Origin: Prevotella pectinovora
Lineage (GTDB): Bacteria; Bacteroidota; Bacteroidia; Bacteroidales; Bacteroidaceae
Length of the DNA: 50,680 nucleotides
Assembly: GCF_000834015.1 (NCBI RefSeq)
Contig: NZ_JXQI01000018.1
Location: forward strand, 1 to 50,680
Direction: 5' to 3'
The notes under the pieces were generated by a model. It saw only the letters and a program-made list of their open reading frames with translations. It ran no database searches and was not told the origin of the DNA. The number at the start of each line of letters is the position of its first letter. Positions within the stretch are counted from its first letter, which is position 1. Of this stretch, positions 33,336 through 43,214 are shown in pieces. The translations under genes and the position numbers were made by a program.

Positions 33336-33473
33336 GCAAGTGAAATGACAAATCCCAAAACAGATTTGCATAGTAATGTTTACGTGATTATTGATCTTGT
33401 TTGAAAGTGATTAATTAAAACACATCTCGTTTTAAAGATAAATATAAAAATTTATTATTTTCCAGCCCAATAT

Positions 33474-33504
33474 TTTGTTTATTCAAATAGATGTTGTATC
33501 TTTG
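33474..33504 (+). promoter_or_regulatory. Promoter of the XRE/zinc-ribbon operon
   Basis: TTTG (33474-33477), 19 nt, TATCTTTG (33497-33504): an exact Bacteroidetes promoter, 28 nt upstream of the XRE start codon. I see no obvious operator palindrome in the rest of the AT-rich 197-bp gap. Confidence 0.85.
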
Positions 33505-33532
33505 CACAAAAAGCAATTAAATTTACTTAAGA

Positions 33533-33739
33533 ATGAAAGAAGTTAATCGAATAAAAGTAGTATTGGCAGAGAAAAAACGTACTTCAAAATGGTTGGCAGA
33601 ACAAATTGGCAAAAATCCTGCAACAGTGTCCAAATGGTGTACTAACACTATTCAACCTAGTATGGATACATTGTTGGATATTGCCAATGCTTTAGAAATG
33701 AATATTCAAGATCTTCTATTACCTACTAATCAAAAATAA
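33533..33739 (+). CDS. Small XRE-family HTH regulator
   Basis: 68 residues, almost entirely one Cro/CI-type helix-turn-helix domain: RIKVVLAEKKRTSKWLAEQI, GKNPATVSKWCTNTIQPSMD, TLLDIANALEMNIQDLL. It is the first gene after the promoter and 18 nt before the SPFH-like gene, so it most likely autoregulates the zinc-ribbon operon. Single-domain XRE proteins commonly open phage-defence operons. Confidence 0.85.
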   Translation: MKEVNRIKVVLAEKKRTSKWLAEQIGKNPATVSKWCTNTIQPSMDTLLDIANALEMNIQDLLLPTNQK

Positions 33740-33757
33740 TATTAAATTATCTATAAT

Positions 33758-36529
33758 ATGAAATGTCCGAAGTGCGGATTCGACAGAATCCTTCCAATGT
33801 ACAAAGTTTGTCCGAAGTGCAAACAACCATTGAATGTTTCCACCGCAGAAACATCAAAAAGTGATGAACCACAGCAGACTCCAGACACCAAGTTGTTTAC
33901 GGGTATTTTCTGGTCTTATCCTAAAGCGATGAAAGACCCGGAAAAGTTTAAAGAATACGCCAAAAAGAATCCGAATGATAGTGCTCGTTTGATTAACAAG
34001 TGGAGAGAGCAAGGGAACGATGTCAGTATATTAGCCGATGCTCATCCTATGAATACTTCATCGCACGTTGCTATTCCAACTTCTTCACACCAACAAGAAA
34101 AGCCTTCACAAGCAACAACGCCTTCTGCAACCTCGACTCAAGCATCTGTTTCGACAAAAGGAAAAGCAGATGTGAATGTTTTGTCAGTTGGTAAGGATCA
34201 TAAGAAACACTATGTTTCATGGACTATTGCTCCCGGTCAGATTGCCCGTAACATCCCAGCTCAAGAATTTATTGAGATGTCTGATGCGGACGGTGTATAC
34301 GTACAGGAAGGCGTAACAGCTGTCTTGTTCATTGATGGCGTTCAAGCTGCCGAAATGGAAGGTGGCGTTTATACGTTTGCAACAGAAAAAGTACATAATA
34401 GTGCTCATAAAGAAAAAATTGAAGAAGATGCAGATATCCGTGCGAAAGAAGGACTTGTTCAGAAACTTGGCCGCATCGGCAGAAGCGTAGCTCATTTCTT
34501 CTATCATAGTCATGACGCGATTCGAGAGGAGCGGAAGAAAGACAAAGAACGAATGCGGGAACATATTCGCCGTATCACTTCAACTTCTGTAGTTTCTGTA
34601 GTACTTAAGCGAGATGGTGTTGTTAATTTCACCATGGGCATACGCCCCGTAGCCGCTGAAGATGGAAGCAACACCATGGAGTTTGCTCCTTTTAAAATTC
34701 GTACGCAATCGTTGACTGTTGATGTGGCAGTGGCTATGGAAGCTCGTATTTATGATTTCCATGAGTTCCGTACAACCTACCTGATGGATCGTAATTCGTA
34801 TTCAGTAAACGACTTGAGGATTGCCCTCAATACGTTTATGCGAACAACTCTCCAGCGTTTAATGCAGAATTATAACGCAGATGGAGATTTGCTTCCTCAG
34901 GAGTTGATGGCATCCATTAGCTATGAGTTGATTGCACAAAGTAAGGATTTGCTTCACGGCATTGCAATTAGTAATGTCCTGGATATAACTACTCAGAACG
35001 AAGCATTTGAACGTTTTCGCGCTATTGAGGAGAAACTGTTTTGCACTGATAAGGAAATAGACTATCTGAGCCGAACCAATGAATTTAAGAATCGCCTGCA
35101 ATCAGTCGAAAATCAACAGAGAATCACAGAAGCAAAGAATGAACTTGATCTTCGCAAAGAGCTTGATAAGATCAATAATGATCAACTTATCCATGAGGAT
35201 GAGATGGAAGCCTTTGTTGAACTTCTTCAAAGCCAGAAACGCATTCGTGAAGCTCAGACCGAAAATGAAGAACTTGCTGCACTTCTGAAACTTAAAGGCA
35301 ATCGGCTTATTAGTGAAGATGAATTAGACGCTCTTGAAACAAGCATTCGTGACAAAAAGTTCGATCGAGACCAAGTGTCTGCTGAGTTCCAGTTAAGAGC
35401 TGCTAATCGAACAGAAATGTCTCGTGTTCAACTTGATTTACAGTTACACAAGAGTAAACTTCTTGCAGAAGCAGAGTTGAATGACGTTCGGTTTGACGAA
35501 CTACGTAAAGACCAAGCTCGTCAATTCCAACTTGAAGACGCAGAACAAGAACATGATTTGGCATCGGCACGTCGACAGGACGAATACCAAGATGTTCGTC
35601 GTGAGAAAGATGCAGATTTTTCAGACACTCGTCGCGAAAAAGATTTTGACTTCGAACAGCGTCAGAAGGATGCAGAATATGAACGTACACATAGAGCGGC
35701 AAAAGATGGTCTTGGTATAGAGAAGGAGCGAAGCCAGATCGAGATGGATATCTTACGCCAAAAAGCAGAGATTGCTCGTCAAAATATGCAATCAATGCAA
35801 CAGCATGAGCAAGAAATGGCTGAGAAAAAGCACCAAGAGGAGATGGCTCGTATTGCAGCTCAGCAAAATATGACTGCAGAACAACTGATGGCTACTGGTA
35901 TATCTGGCATGGACGCTGCAGCTCAAAAGGCATTTGCAGAATCCTTAGCTGCAGGTAAAGGTACTGAAAAAGAACGCGAGATGTATGAGCGTATGCTTCA
36001 GATGCAAGCAGAAAGCAGTTCTTCTAATCAGGCTCAGCAAGCTGCAATGATGAAGCAGATGATGGAAATGATGCAAGGAGCTATGCAGACCAATGCAACT
36101 ATGGCAACTAACATGGCAGCAGGTCAAGCAGCCCAGCAGCAAGCAAGTCTTGATGCACTTCAGAATGTTGCAGGAGCACGTCTTGCTCAAACAGAAGCTA
36201 TGAAGGATGAGTATCACAAGCAAATGGAACATGAGCAAAAGCGTACAGATACTGCTCAGGACAAGGCGCTTAACTACACCACCAAGATAACCCAAGAAGA
36301 AATAAAAGCAGCTGCAAAAACGGGGAAGGTGGAAAAAGAATCCAAAGAAAAAGCTCCTTACTATTTACCAGACTTTGGGGCAGATTACACTTTAAAGGAA
36401 ATAGGAAACCTTATACTTAATGGCACTATTGATCCAGAAACAGAATTGGAAGTTAACGGAGAGTCACTAACAGTTGCAGAAGTTGACGAACTCCTTCCAT
36501 TCTTGGAGAAAAAATATGGTGGTTCATAA
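33758..36529 (+). CDS. Zinc-ribbon / SPFH-like / coiled-coil protein
   Basis: 923 residues. An N-terminal zinc ribbon (C3, C6, C18, C21: CPKCGF...CPKC) and a disordered Ser/Thr linker are followed by a domain (about 150-410) with SPFH/band-7 features: APGQIARNIPAQEFIEMSDA, VYVQEGVTAVLFIDGVQAAE, GGVYTF, and later SLTVDVAVAMEARIYDFHEF with VNDLRIALNTFMRTTLQRL. From about 430 to 860 it is an uninterrupted, highly charged coiled coil with runs of Gln and Met, including tandem 'RREKDADF/RREKDFDF' units. A short C-terminal domain (DFGADYTLKEIGNLILNGTI) ends the protein. SPFH proteins oligomerise into rings on membranes; no transmembrane helix is visible. It is followed 12 nt later by the protease gene. 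Confidence 0.65.
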   Translation: MKCPKCGFDRILPMYKVCPKCKQPLNVSTAETSKSDEPQQTPDTKLFTGIFWSYPKAMKDPEKFKEYAKKNPNDSARLINKWREQGNDVSILADAHPMNTSSHVAIPTSSHQQEKPSQATTPSATSTQASVSTKGKADVNVLSVGKDHKKHYVSWTIAPGQIARNIPAQEFIEMSDADGVYVQEGVTAVLFIDGVQAAEMEGGVYTFATEKVHNSAHKEKIEEDADIRAKEGLVQKLGRIGRSVAHFFYHSHDAIREERKKDKERMREHIRRITSTSVVSVVLKRDGVVNFTMGIRPVAAEDGSNTMEFAPFKIRTQSLTVDVAVAMEARIYDFHEFRTTYLMDRNSYSVNDLRIALNTFMRTTLQRLMQNYNADGDLLPQELMASISYELIAQSKDLLHGIAISNVLDITTQNEAFERFRAIEEKLFCTDKEIDYLSRTNEFKNRLQSVENQQRITEAKNELDLRKELDKINNDQLIHEDEMEAFVELLQSQKRIREAQTENEELAALLKLKGNRLISEDELDALETSIRDKKFDRDQVSAEFQLRAANRTEMSRVQLDLQLHKSKLLAEAELNDVRFDELRKDQARQFQLEDAEQEHDLASARRQDEYQDVRREKDADFSDTRREKDFDFEQRQKDAEYERTHRAAKDGLGIEKERSQIEMDILRQKAEIARQNMQSMQQHEQEMAEKKHQEEMARIAAQQNMTAEQLMATGISGMDAAAQKAFAESLAAGKGTEKEREMYERMLQMQAESSSSNQAQQAAMMKQMMEMMQGAMQTNATMATNMAAGQAAQQQASLDALQNVAGARLAQTEAMKDEYHKQMEHEQKRTDTAQDKALNYTTKITQEEIKAAAKTGKVEKESKEKAPYYLPDFGADYTLKEIGNLILNGTIDPETELEVNGESLTVAEVDELLPFLEKKYGGS

Positions 36530-36541
36530 AAAGAGATAATT

Positions 36542-38581
36542 ATGTCAATGTTTATTCCATGCCAGAAATGTGGGCATCAATACGTCGAGGATTGGACCTG
36601 GTATGTCTGTGATACATGTGGATATCGTATCTGTATGAATTGCTTTGGCAGTCATTCTGGGCCTGGCAATGGTTATAACATGGGTGGTAGTAAATGTAGC
36701 CAGTGTCAAACAGGCTGGCTACATTTACAACATGGAATTCGTTCTGATGTTGATAATTCTCGTCCTACCAGCAAACTTGACGAGTATCTTTTGCGTGCCC
36801 GTGGTCAGAAACAAACACCAATAAGCCCTACAGAAGAAAAAGCATCAATAGGAGTCCTAGTTAATCACGATGAGTTTTCTCCGCACCGTTCTTCAAACAA
36901 AGTAGCTGATGGTATCATCTTGACTAATACCCGCCTAATTGCCAACAAATACAAGAATACCACGTCCCAAGATGTACTCGGTTTAATTCAAGAGTTTGCA
37001 GCTAAGTCTTTTGACATTCAAGGCTTTCAATGGGAATTAATCGACTTGGGAGCAAAGGACATGGATGGAGCATTAGAGCAAGATGCGTCGTGGATAGATT
37101 ATGCCCAATTACTTTCAGACTATGCAGATGGAGTTGGCATGGAAAAATCTGCAAACACACCTCTATTTATAATTGGAGGTAGTGATGTCATTCCGATGCC
37201 TGACTTTTATGCTTCTATCGGACATGATATTAAAACCATTGAAGACTCCGATTTGCTATATTGTTTCCCTATAGATTACGCATGGAAGAGGGTATCAATA
37301 AAAGATGCCATTTTCAATGTCGCACGTCTTCCACTTGATTATGTTGGTAAAGGAACTCTTGATTCTACAATTGAGCAAGATCTGGGCGCATATTTCCAAC
37401 GTGCACTTGATTCATTAGAATACGGAATCCCGTTTACCTATGCCATGATGACCTCTAATTCAGGGAAAACGGATAGAAATGACTGGACCTGGACATCCGC
37501 TGATGTAATGGCTAAGTTGCCACAACAGCAATTAGAGAATGATGGTGTACTCACTAAGGACAATATGTTTCTTTGTCCCACATTAGATGTGCTGGGTGAA
37601 GAATATCTCAGCAATGAAAATGTAGAGCAATACAAACATCATCTCGAAAAAACAGATATGCTCTTTATAAACTTGCATGGTTCACCTAACAAGAGCATGT
37701 CTGGTTATCTTGGAGCGGAGAATCAAACTGCATACTGGGGAATGACAACAGAACTTATGAAACTATTACAAGTTCCCATAATAAATGCATTCCCATGCTA
37801 TGGTGCTCGATATGGCCAATATTATTTTGACAACAATGATGGTTCCGTATCTGATTATGAAGTGTATGACCGCGAAGATTCTATGCTCCTTACTGCTTTC
37901 TACGAAAGTAATGTTCTTCTATTTACAGGCTCATGCACTTGCAGCATGTGCAGCAATGTAATAGGAAGTGGCTCTGCAACAGATCATATCAACGAAAGTG
38001 TTAGTGCCGTTGACCTCTTGATGCCAGCGGGATATGCTGAAGCAATGTTAAAACTTTATGCTTGCTATCTTATTCAAGGAGAGCCAGCTGGTTATGCTCT
38101 TTTGCATGCTAAGATTGATTACCTGAATTATCGTGCTAAATACGAGAACAAGGATTTAGTGTTTCTTACACTTAACCAGTTCAATCTATTTGGATGTCCG
38201 ACACTTTTCCTTTCCCCTCAGGATGTTACTCGTCAATTAAAGGAGTCGTTTAAGTCATTCTCAGTAGAACCTAAAGAACTTCCTGATGTGAACTATAAAA
38301 CGGAGTTTGATAGATTTGAGCAGGGAATTGATGGCGTGCTCAATCGAGCAAGATTACTCGTAGATAATAATTTAAAGTTGTTAGATGAAAAGGTTCGCAC
38401 TCTGCTTTATGACAAGCTTGGGCTTGATGAAGATAATCTTACTCGAATAGAATCCGTTGAGTATAATGGTCAGCAATCGTACAACTTGACATATTCAAAA
38501 AAGAATCAAATGTATCCTGAGTTCTATATTGTTCAGACGGATAAAAATGGTAATATTATAGAAGTATTAGAATCTAGGTAA
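36542..38581 (+). CDS. Zinc-ribbon protein with clan CD (C25/caspase-like) protease domain
   Basis: 679 residues. The N-terminus holds two Cys clusters (CQKCGHQY, CDTCGYRICMNC, later CSQCQ), a RING- or ribbon-like zinc module. The middle (about 100-560) fits a gingipain-like C25/caspase-fold protease: IGVLVNHDEF, PLFIIGGSDVIPMPD, then LFINLHGSPNKS with H379, and INAFPCYGARYG with C419, the 40-residue His-Cys spacing of clan CD. A final helical region (FDRFEQGIDGVLNRARLLVD) may bind a partner. No signal peptide, unlike secreted gingipains, so it acts inside the cell, probably as the effector or activating protease of the operon (inference). Confidence 0.7.
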   Translation: MSMFIPCQKCGHQYVEDWTWYVCDTCGYRICMNCFGSHSGPGNGYNMGGSKCSQCQTGWLHLQHGIRSDVDNSRPTSKLDEYLLRARGQKQTPISPTEEKASIGVLVNHDEFSPHRSSNKVADGIILTNTRLIANKYKNTTSQDVLGLIQEFAAKSFDIQGFQWELIDLGAKDMDGALEQDASWIDYAQLLSDYADGVGMEKSANTPLFIIGGSDVIPMPDFYASIGHDIKTIEDSDLLYCFPIDYAWKRVSIKDAIFNVARLPLDYVGKGTLDSTIEQDLGAYFQRALDSLEYGIPFTYAMMTSNSGKTDRNDWTWTSADVMAKLPQQQLENDGVLTKDNMFLCPTLDVLGEEYLSNENVEQYKHHLEKTDMLFINLHGSPNKSMSGYLGAENQTAYWGMTTELMKLLQVPIINAFPCYGARYGQYYFDNNDGSVSDYEVYDREDSMLLTAFYESNVLLFTGSCTCSMCSNVIGSGSATDHINESVSAVDLLMPAGYAEAMLKLYACYLIQGEPAGYALLHAKIDYLNYRAKYENKDLVFLTLNQFNLFGCPTLFLSPQDVTRQLKESFKSFSVEPKELPDVNYKTEFDRFEQGIDGVLNRARLLVDNNLKLLDEKVRTLLYDKLGLDEDNLTRIESVEYNGQQSYNLTYSKKNQMYPEFYIVQTDKNGNIIEVLESR

Positions 38582-38594
38582 ATCATATATTTCA

Positions 38595-38816
38595 ATGAAA
38601 GTAAAAATCATTAACAAAGGAATAGAAGGCGATTCTTTATGCTTTAAAGTCATGGACTCAAGTGGTAAAGAATACATAATTGGTGATTGTAAAATCAAGG
38701 ATACTCTCGGCACATATGAAGGATATTTTGGCTCTTACGAGGGACATCCTGCCCATTTGAACATTTTATCAGAAGATAACATAGAATTATTAGTCAACAA
38801 TGAAAATATGTCCTAA
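38595..38816 (+). CDS. Small beta-rich protein
   Basis: 73 residues, beta-rich (MKVKIINKGIEGDSLCFKVM, YIIGDCKIKDTLGTYEGYFG), the size of an SH3 or OB-like barrel. No motif recognised. It begins 13 nt after the protease stop and overlaps the next gene by 17 nt, so it is translated with the system and may be an adaptor, inhibitor or substrate of the protease (inference). Confidence 0.6.
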   Translation: MKVKIINKGIEGDSLCFKVMDSSGKEYIIGDCKIKDTLGTYEGYFGSYEGHPAHLNILSEDNIELLVNNENMS

Positions 38817-40443
38817 ATGTAACAAAGAGTGGCCTGATGAGTTCATGGCTTGTCCATTAGATGGAACAGCCTTGATTACTAAACCACAGCAACCTGCAGG
38901 TTTTAGTCTAAATCTGGGTGATGCCAACGCCATCTCTGGTGGTGTCAACATGTCTGATAACCACTCAGTAAGTAATAACACAGTCAATACTACCACAAGT
39001 AATGTTGACTCACATAATGTTATTACGAATAACATCACACAGGTTGAGCGTGAAAAGACTGCTGAAGAATTGAAACATGAAAAAGAGCTTGCTTTCCGTG
39101 AAGAATGTCTCAAAGTATATAGCAATGGCATAATGACCTCCGAGGGAAAGCGCAAGTTGGATGACTTGCGATACCGATTAGGTCTAGACGAGAACACTGC
39201 CAATAAGATTCTGTCCGAGGTTACAAAACGGTCAGAGCGCAAGTCTTCCTCTTTGTCACCTGTTCATCAGATTACTTATTACAATATTAAGACTGCCATC
39301 ATTGCAAACCGTCTTGATTTGGTTGATCGTTTGATGGCTCAACTGAAAGCAATGGTTCAACGCTATTCCGCAGAGGAGATACAGTTTACGTATTATATGC
39401 TCCAGGCTGTCCTTCATCCGAAGGAATGCACAGAAGAATATGAAAGCCATTATGAAGACAAATACTGGCAGACATTCTGGTCTTCCATAGCTTATCGCCG
39501 ATTGGGTAACATAGAAAAGTCAGAACTTTTAGTTGCTGATGTCGGTGACAAATGGACGGATACAATTCCCCAAGAGAATGTCTTTGTACTTGCGACCGTA
39601 AATGCTCTCATAGACAAGGATATGGATACTGCAAAATCTCTTTTTGACAACATTGGCGGTGAACATTCACCATATCTTTCGAATCTTGCAACATGCTTGT
39701 ATACATTAATATATGGGGACATGTTATCTCCTGAGGAATTGAAGCAAATGAAAAAAGACAGCGTATTCTATACAAAAAATCTATTTGCTGAAATTAACGA
39801 ATATCACTCTGAGAAGAAACGTTTAGAGGCAGAAGCCGAAGCCAAACGTGTTGCAAAAGAGAAAAAGTTACAAGAAGAAACTGAACGATTAGCTAAGGAA
39901 AAGAAAAAGCAAGAAGAAGCAGAAGCCCTACGTGTTGCTGAAGAGAAGAATCGGAAGGCAGAAGCAGAACGTATTGCAGAAGAAAGCACTAAAAAAGCTT
40001 CTGCTGTAACGAAATTTGACACACAGTTAATGCTGCCTTATATCGACGAATTTGGATATTTGCGTAAACTTGACGCTTCAGGATTAGCCGAATTGAAATC
40101 TGTCTTATTAACCGTACCCAAAAACAACTATCAAGCGAAATTTCTTCTAGGACAACTCTATATACAGGAAAATACAAGCGCTTCAAATCTCAGGTTGGCA
40201 TATGATGCAATAAAATCAGCCTCAGAGCATGGTATCTACGAAGCAGGAGCATTTATGGCTTACTTTTACCTCTATGGTAAAGTTGTCCCCCAGGACTTAG
40301 ACGAGGCAGAACGTCGCATTAAAATTGATGACGATTTCAAAAAGAATCCAATTTTTGTGCAGATGATGGTTGATTTATATGTCCAAAAAGGCAATGCCAT
40401 GTTGGCTGATGTATGGAAATCGAAATTAAAGAAGTTTAAATAA
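38800..40443 (+). CDS. Zinc-ribbon / coiled-coil / helical-repeat protein
   Basis: 547 residues. It starts with a short zinc ribbon (MKICPKCNKEWPDEFMACPL) and an Asn/Thr/Ser-rich region (SDNHSVSNNTVNTTTSNVDS), then a helical module 'EECLKVYSNGIMTSEGKRKLDDLRYRLGL' that resembles SHOCT- or TerB-like oligomerisation modules. A helical region (160-330), a Glu/Lys/Ala coiled coil (about 330-400) and a C-terminal pair of Sel1/TPR-like repeats (about 440-510, AKFLLGQLYIQENTSASNLR) follow. The architecture suggests a scaffold. The gene overlaps the small beta-rich gene and precedes the Sel1-repeat gene by 23 nt. Confidence 0.6.
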   Translation: MKICPKCNKEWPDEFMACPLDGTALITKPQQPAGFSLNLGDANAISGGVNMSDNHSVSNNTVNTTTSNVDSHNVITNNITQVEREKTAEELKHEKELAFREECLKVYSNGIMTSEGKRKLDDLRYRLGLDENTANKILSEVTKRSERKSSSLSPVHQITYYNIKTAIIANRLDLVDRLMAQLKAMVQRYSAEEIQFTYYMLQAVLHPKECTEEYESHYEDKYWQTFWSSIAYRRLGNIEKSELLVADVGDKWTDTIPQENVFVLATVNALIDKDMDTAKSLFDNIGGEHSPYLSNLATCLYTLIYGDMLSPEELKQMKKDSVFYTKNLFAEINEYHSEKKRLEAEAEAKRVAKEKKLQEETERLAKEKKKQEEAEALRVAEEKNRKAEAERIAEESTKKASAVTKFDTQLMLPYIDEFGYLRKLDASGLAELKSVLLTVPKNNYQAKFLLGQLYIQENTSASNLRLAYDAIKSASEHGIYEAGAFMAYFYLYGKVVPQDLDEAERRIKIDDDFKKNPIFVQMMVDLYVQKGNAMLADVWKSKLKKFK

Positions 40444-40466
40444 ACAAATTATAATCAGATATAATT

Positions 40467-43211
40467 ATGAAATTAGTATGTCCAGACTGCGGAAGACAGT
40501 ATGAATCTGGCAAATTTTGCCTAGAGTGTGGAGGTAAACTTAAAGAAGTTACTCCGGAACTAGTGTGTCCGTCTTGTGGATACAAAGCAAAATCTGGTAA
40601 GTTTTGTCCAGAATGCGGGACTAAACTTACAGAACAAATAGCTACAGTGGAGGAAACATCAAATCCGAAATCAGTAGAACACACTTTTAATGAAAAAGAT
40701 CCTCGTTTTGCTAAATATTACGACAAGAAAGGTTTCCCTCGTACTATTCCACAAGAAGAACGTAATGTGACAATAGAGGAACTAACGTTATTTGCCAATC
40801 AGGATATTGCAGAAGCAAAGATGCTTTTGGGATATATCCTCATGAGTAATGCCAAGAATGAGGATACTGCTTTCAAAGCATTCAATTTATTAAAAGAAGC
40901 CGAAGAAGCAGGAGATAAATTTGCCTACTATCTAATAGGATATTTTTATTATATGGGTGCAGAACCTCTACTTGAACAGGACCATAGCGAAGCAGAGAAG
41001 CGTATGCTAGAGTATTACAAAGAATATGAAAATGGTGACGCAGCACAACTACTTGCGGAGCTGTATGCATTTAGCACAGAGAAATGTGATTACAAGAAAG
41101 CTTTTGATTATGCAACTATAGCGGCTGAAGATGATGAATGTGGTGGCTACCTTGTTTTAGGATCATTATATTTAAATGGGTGGGGAATTGAAAAGGATGT
41201 CAACAAAGCACTTGAAAACTATAAAATGGCAGCTGCTCTCGGAGATGAAACGGCCATGAATCAAATCGGTATTATCTACATGGGCAATGAGGGAATTGAT
41301 GAGAACCCAGAACAGTCATTCTATTGGTTCAATGAGGCATCTAAGAAGAATTCTGCTGTTGGTATGTATAACCTGGGCTATTGCTACAAGAATGGTTACG
41401 GGACAGAGACCGATATAGAGCAAGCTGCTGAATGGTTCAAAAAAGCTGCAGAACAGGGCTATGTAGATGCCATGTGCGATTTGGGCGAATATTACCAAGA
41501 AAACCTAGTTGATTTTAACAAGGCAAAAATGTGGTATCTTAAAGCTGCTGAATTAGGTAATGCTGAAGCACAAAACAAATTAGGAGTACTTTATGCCGAT
41601 ATAGAGAATGACTACAAAGAGGCAATCAAATGGTATAAGAAAGCCATGGAGCAGGATAATCCATGGGCATATCGAAATCTTGGAATTTGCTATCGCGAAG
41701 GAAATGGAGTTAAGAAAAACTTAAAGAAAGCGGAGGAACTATTTTCAAAAGCTTCAGAACTTGGCATTGAGGATGCAATTGACATAAAAGAAGACATGAT
41801 TTCTTCTCAAGAAGACGAAGATATAAACATGGCAAATTCTCTTCTTGACGAAGGAAAACAGAAAGAAGCGGTCGCAATATATAAAGAACTTGCAAAAAAA
41901 GGTAATGCACGCGCTCAAGGCAATTATGGTAATTGTTTATTAAATGCATGGGGTGTAAAACAAAATCTAAAAGAAGGAATTGTCTGGCTTGAAAAATCCG
42001 CCAATCAAGATAATGAATGGGCGTGTTTGCGATTGGCAGAAGCATATCTTGGATGGGACTATAGGGGCAAAAGCCTCCAATATGATGCCGAAAAAGCAAA
42101 AGAATGCCTTAGTAAAGCTTTGTCATTGGGAGCTGATCCGGAAGAAGTTAATCATTTGGCATTGATGACAGTTCCTTCTGTTGAATTATCTAATATTCAA
42201 ATTAATAAGAACGTAAAAGAAAAAAGTGTCTTAGGCTTTGAAGTAGTATTAAAAATGGTGGCAAGTAGAATGATAGGACGTAAACTGAACCTTTCTGCGT
42301 ATTGTATTCCTAAAAATGGAGATACCAGTTGTTTAAAAACACCTGGAGGTAGGAAATATATGAATCCTGCTACAAAAGAAGTGACTAGGTCTCCACAAAA
42401 TTGTCTCTATTCTGAAATCTGTAAGCCTCGCTTATCTTCAACAGTATGGGCTGATTATAAATTCTTTATTCCTTACGCTGACATATTAAACCATAAGGCC
42501 AAATGGGAAGAGACATTGGTCTTAATAGCGTGGGATCAAACTAATAAGAAACCTGAGTTGCTCGCGTGTGAAGAAATTCCATTTTCTATCTCATGCACTA
42601 CACATACGTTCCGTTCCAATGAGTGGGATTTTACGTTACTTAGTCCGAAGTCAAAAAAAAGGTTGGTGACAGTTCCCAAGAAGACATTTTCTATAGTTAC
42701 AACTACTCCCCCCCAAAAAAGAGAACAAAGTGAAATAGCCAAACTTCCCTTGAATGAAATTAAAAAAGCGGCAAATGCATCATATCCGAAAGAGTCATTG
42801 AAGTCTCTTGCTGTTGCGACACTGAAGATTGCAGAAGTAATTGAAGAGAGACTTCCAAATGCAGATGTGTCTTATATGGTTCATCCATCAGAGTTTGACT
42901 CCAGCGTCAATAAAGAAGCATTGCCTATTCATTTCCTTTTTAAGAAAGATGGAACTCCCGTTGTAGCAGTTGTAGCGGTTACGTCAAATGGATACAACGC
43001 TACTCATGTTATAGAAACTGCTGATGCATGTAAAAAAAATGGAATAGGATACGTGAGAGTGTTTGCTGACGGCTATTACGCTGATTGGATTCAAGGATGG
43101 AAATTGAAGTCTTTATCCAAGTCGCCTTGGTTTGTCAAGGAACCAGTATCTCAAGAAACTATTGATTTCTGCAAAGGTTGGTTGGTTGATAGAATAAGTG
43201 AATACTTATAA
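40467..43211 (+). CDS. Double zinc-ribbon / Sel1-repeat protein with nuclease-like C-terminal domain
   Basis: 914 residues. Two tandem zinc ribbons (C5, C8, C18, C21 and C34, C37, C47, C50) are followed by about ten Sel1-like repeats (about 105-560; for example YLVLGSLYLNGWGIEKDVNK, MYNLGYCYKNGYGTETDIEQ). A beta-sandwich-like region comes next (about 575-710, LNLSAYCIPKNGDTSC ... YKFFIPYADIL). The C-terminal domain (about 760-914) has 'PIHFLFKKDGTPVVAVVAVTSNGYNATHVIETADACKKNGIGYVRVF', which follows the outline of DUF2726/PD-(D/E)xK nuclease cores but with the acidic/Lys catalytic residues not evident. A ligand-sensing repeat protein with an effector-like tail is plausible (inference). The stop lies 3 nt before the first helix of the candidate ncRNA. 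Confidence 0.65.
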   Translation: MKLVCPDCGRQYESGKFCLECGGKLKEVTPELVCPSCGYKAKSGKFCPECGTKLTEQIATVEETSNPKSVEHTFNEKDPRFAKYYDKKGFPRTIPQEERNVTIEELTLFANQDIAEAKMLLGYILMSNAKNEDTAFKAFNLLKEAEEAGDKFAYYLIGYFYYMGAEPLLEQDHSEAEKRMLEYYKEYENGDAAQLLAELYAFSTEKCDYKKAFDYATIAAEDDECGGYLVLGSLYLNGWGIEKDVNKALENYKMAAALGDETAMNQIGIIYMGNEGIDENPEQSFYWFNEASKKNSAVGMYNLGYCYKNGYGTETDIEQAAEWFKKAAEQGYVDAMCDLGEYYQENLVDFNKAKMWYLKAAELGNAEAQNKLGVLYADIENDYKEAIKWYKKAMEQDNPWAYRNLGICYREGNGVKKNLKKAEELFSKASELGIEDAIDIKEDMISSQEDEDINMANSLLDEGKQKEAVAIYKELAKKGNARAQGNYGNCLLNAWGVKQNLKEGIVWLEKSANQDNEWACLRLAEAYLGWDYRGKSLQYDAEKAKECLSKALSLGADPEEVNHLALMTVPSVELSNIQINKNVKEKSVLGFEVVLKMVASRMIGRKLNLSAYCIPKNGDTSCLKTPGGRKYMNPATKEVTRSPQNCLYSEICKPRLSSTVWADYKFFIPYADILNHKAKWEETLVLIAWDQTNKKPELLACEEIPFSISCTTHTFRSNEWDFTLLSPKSKKRLVTVPKKTFSIVTTTPPQKREQSEIAKLPLNEIKKAANASYPKESLKSLAVATLKIAEVIEERLPNADVSYMVHPSEFDSSVNKEALPIHFLFKKDGTPVVAVVAVTSNGYNATHVIETADACKKNGIGYVRVFADGYYADWIQGWKLKSLSKSPWFVKEPVSQETIDFCKGWLVDRISEYL

Positions 43212-43214
43212 TAA

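Noticed and set aside
42651..42660. A-rich slippery-looking run (A8) in the Sel1 gene.
   Set aside because: The main frame continues normally and the -1 frame offers no extended coding sequence.
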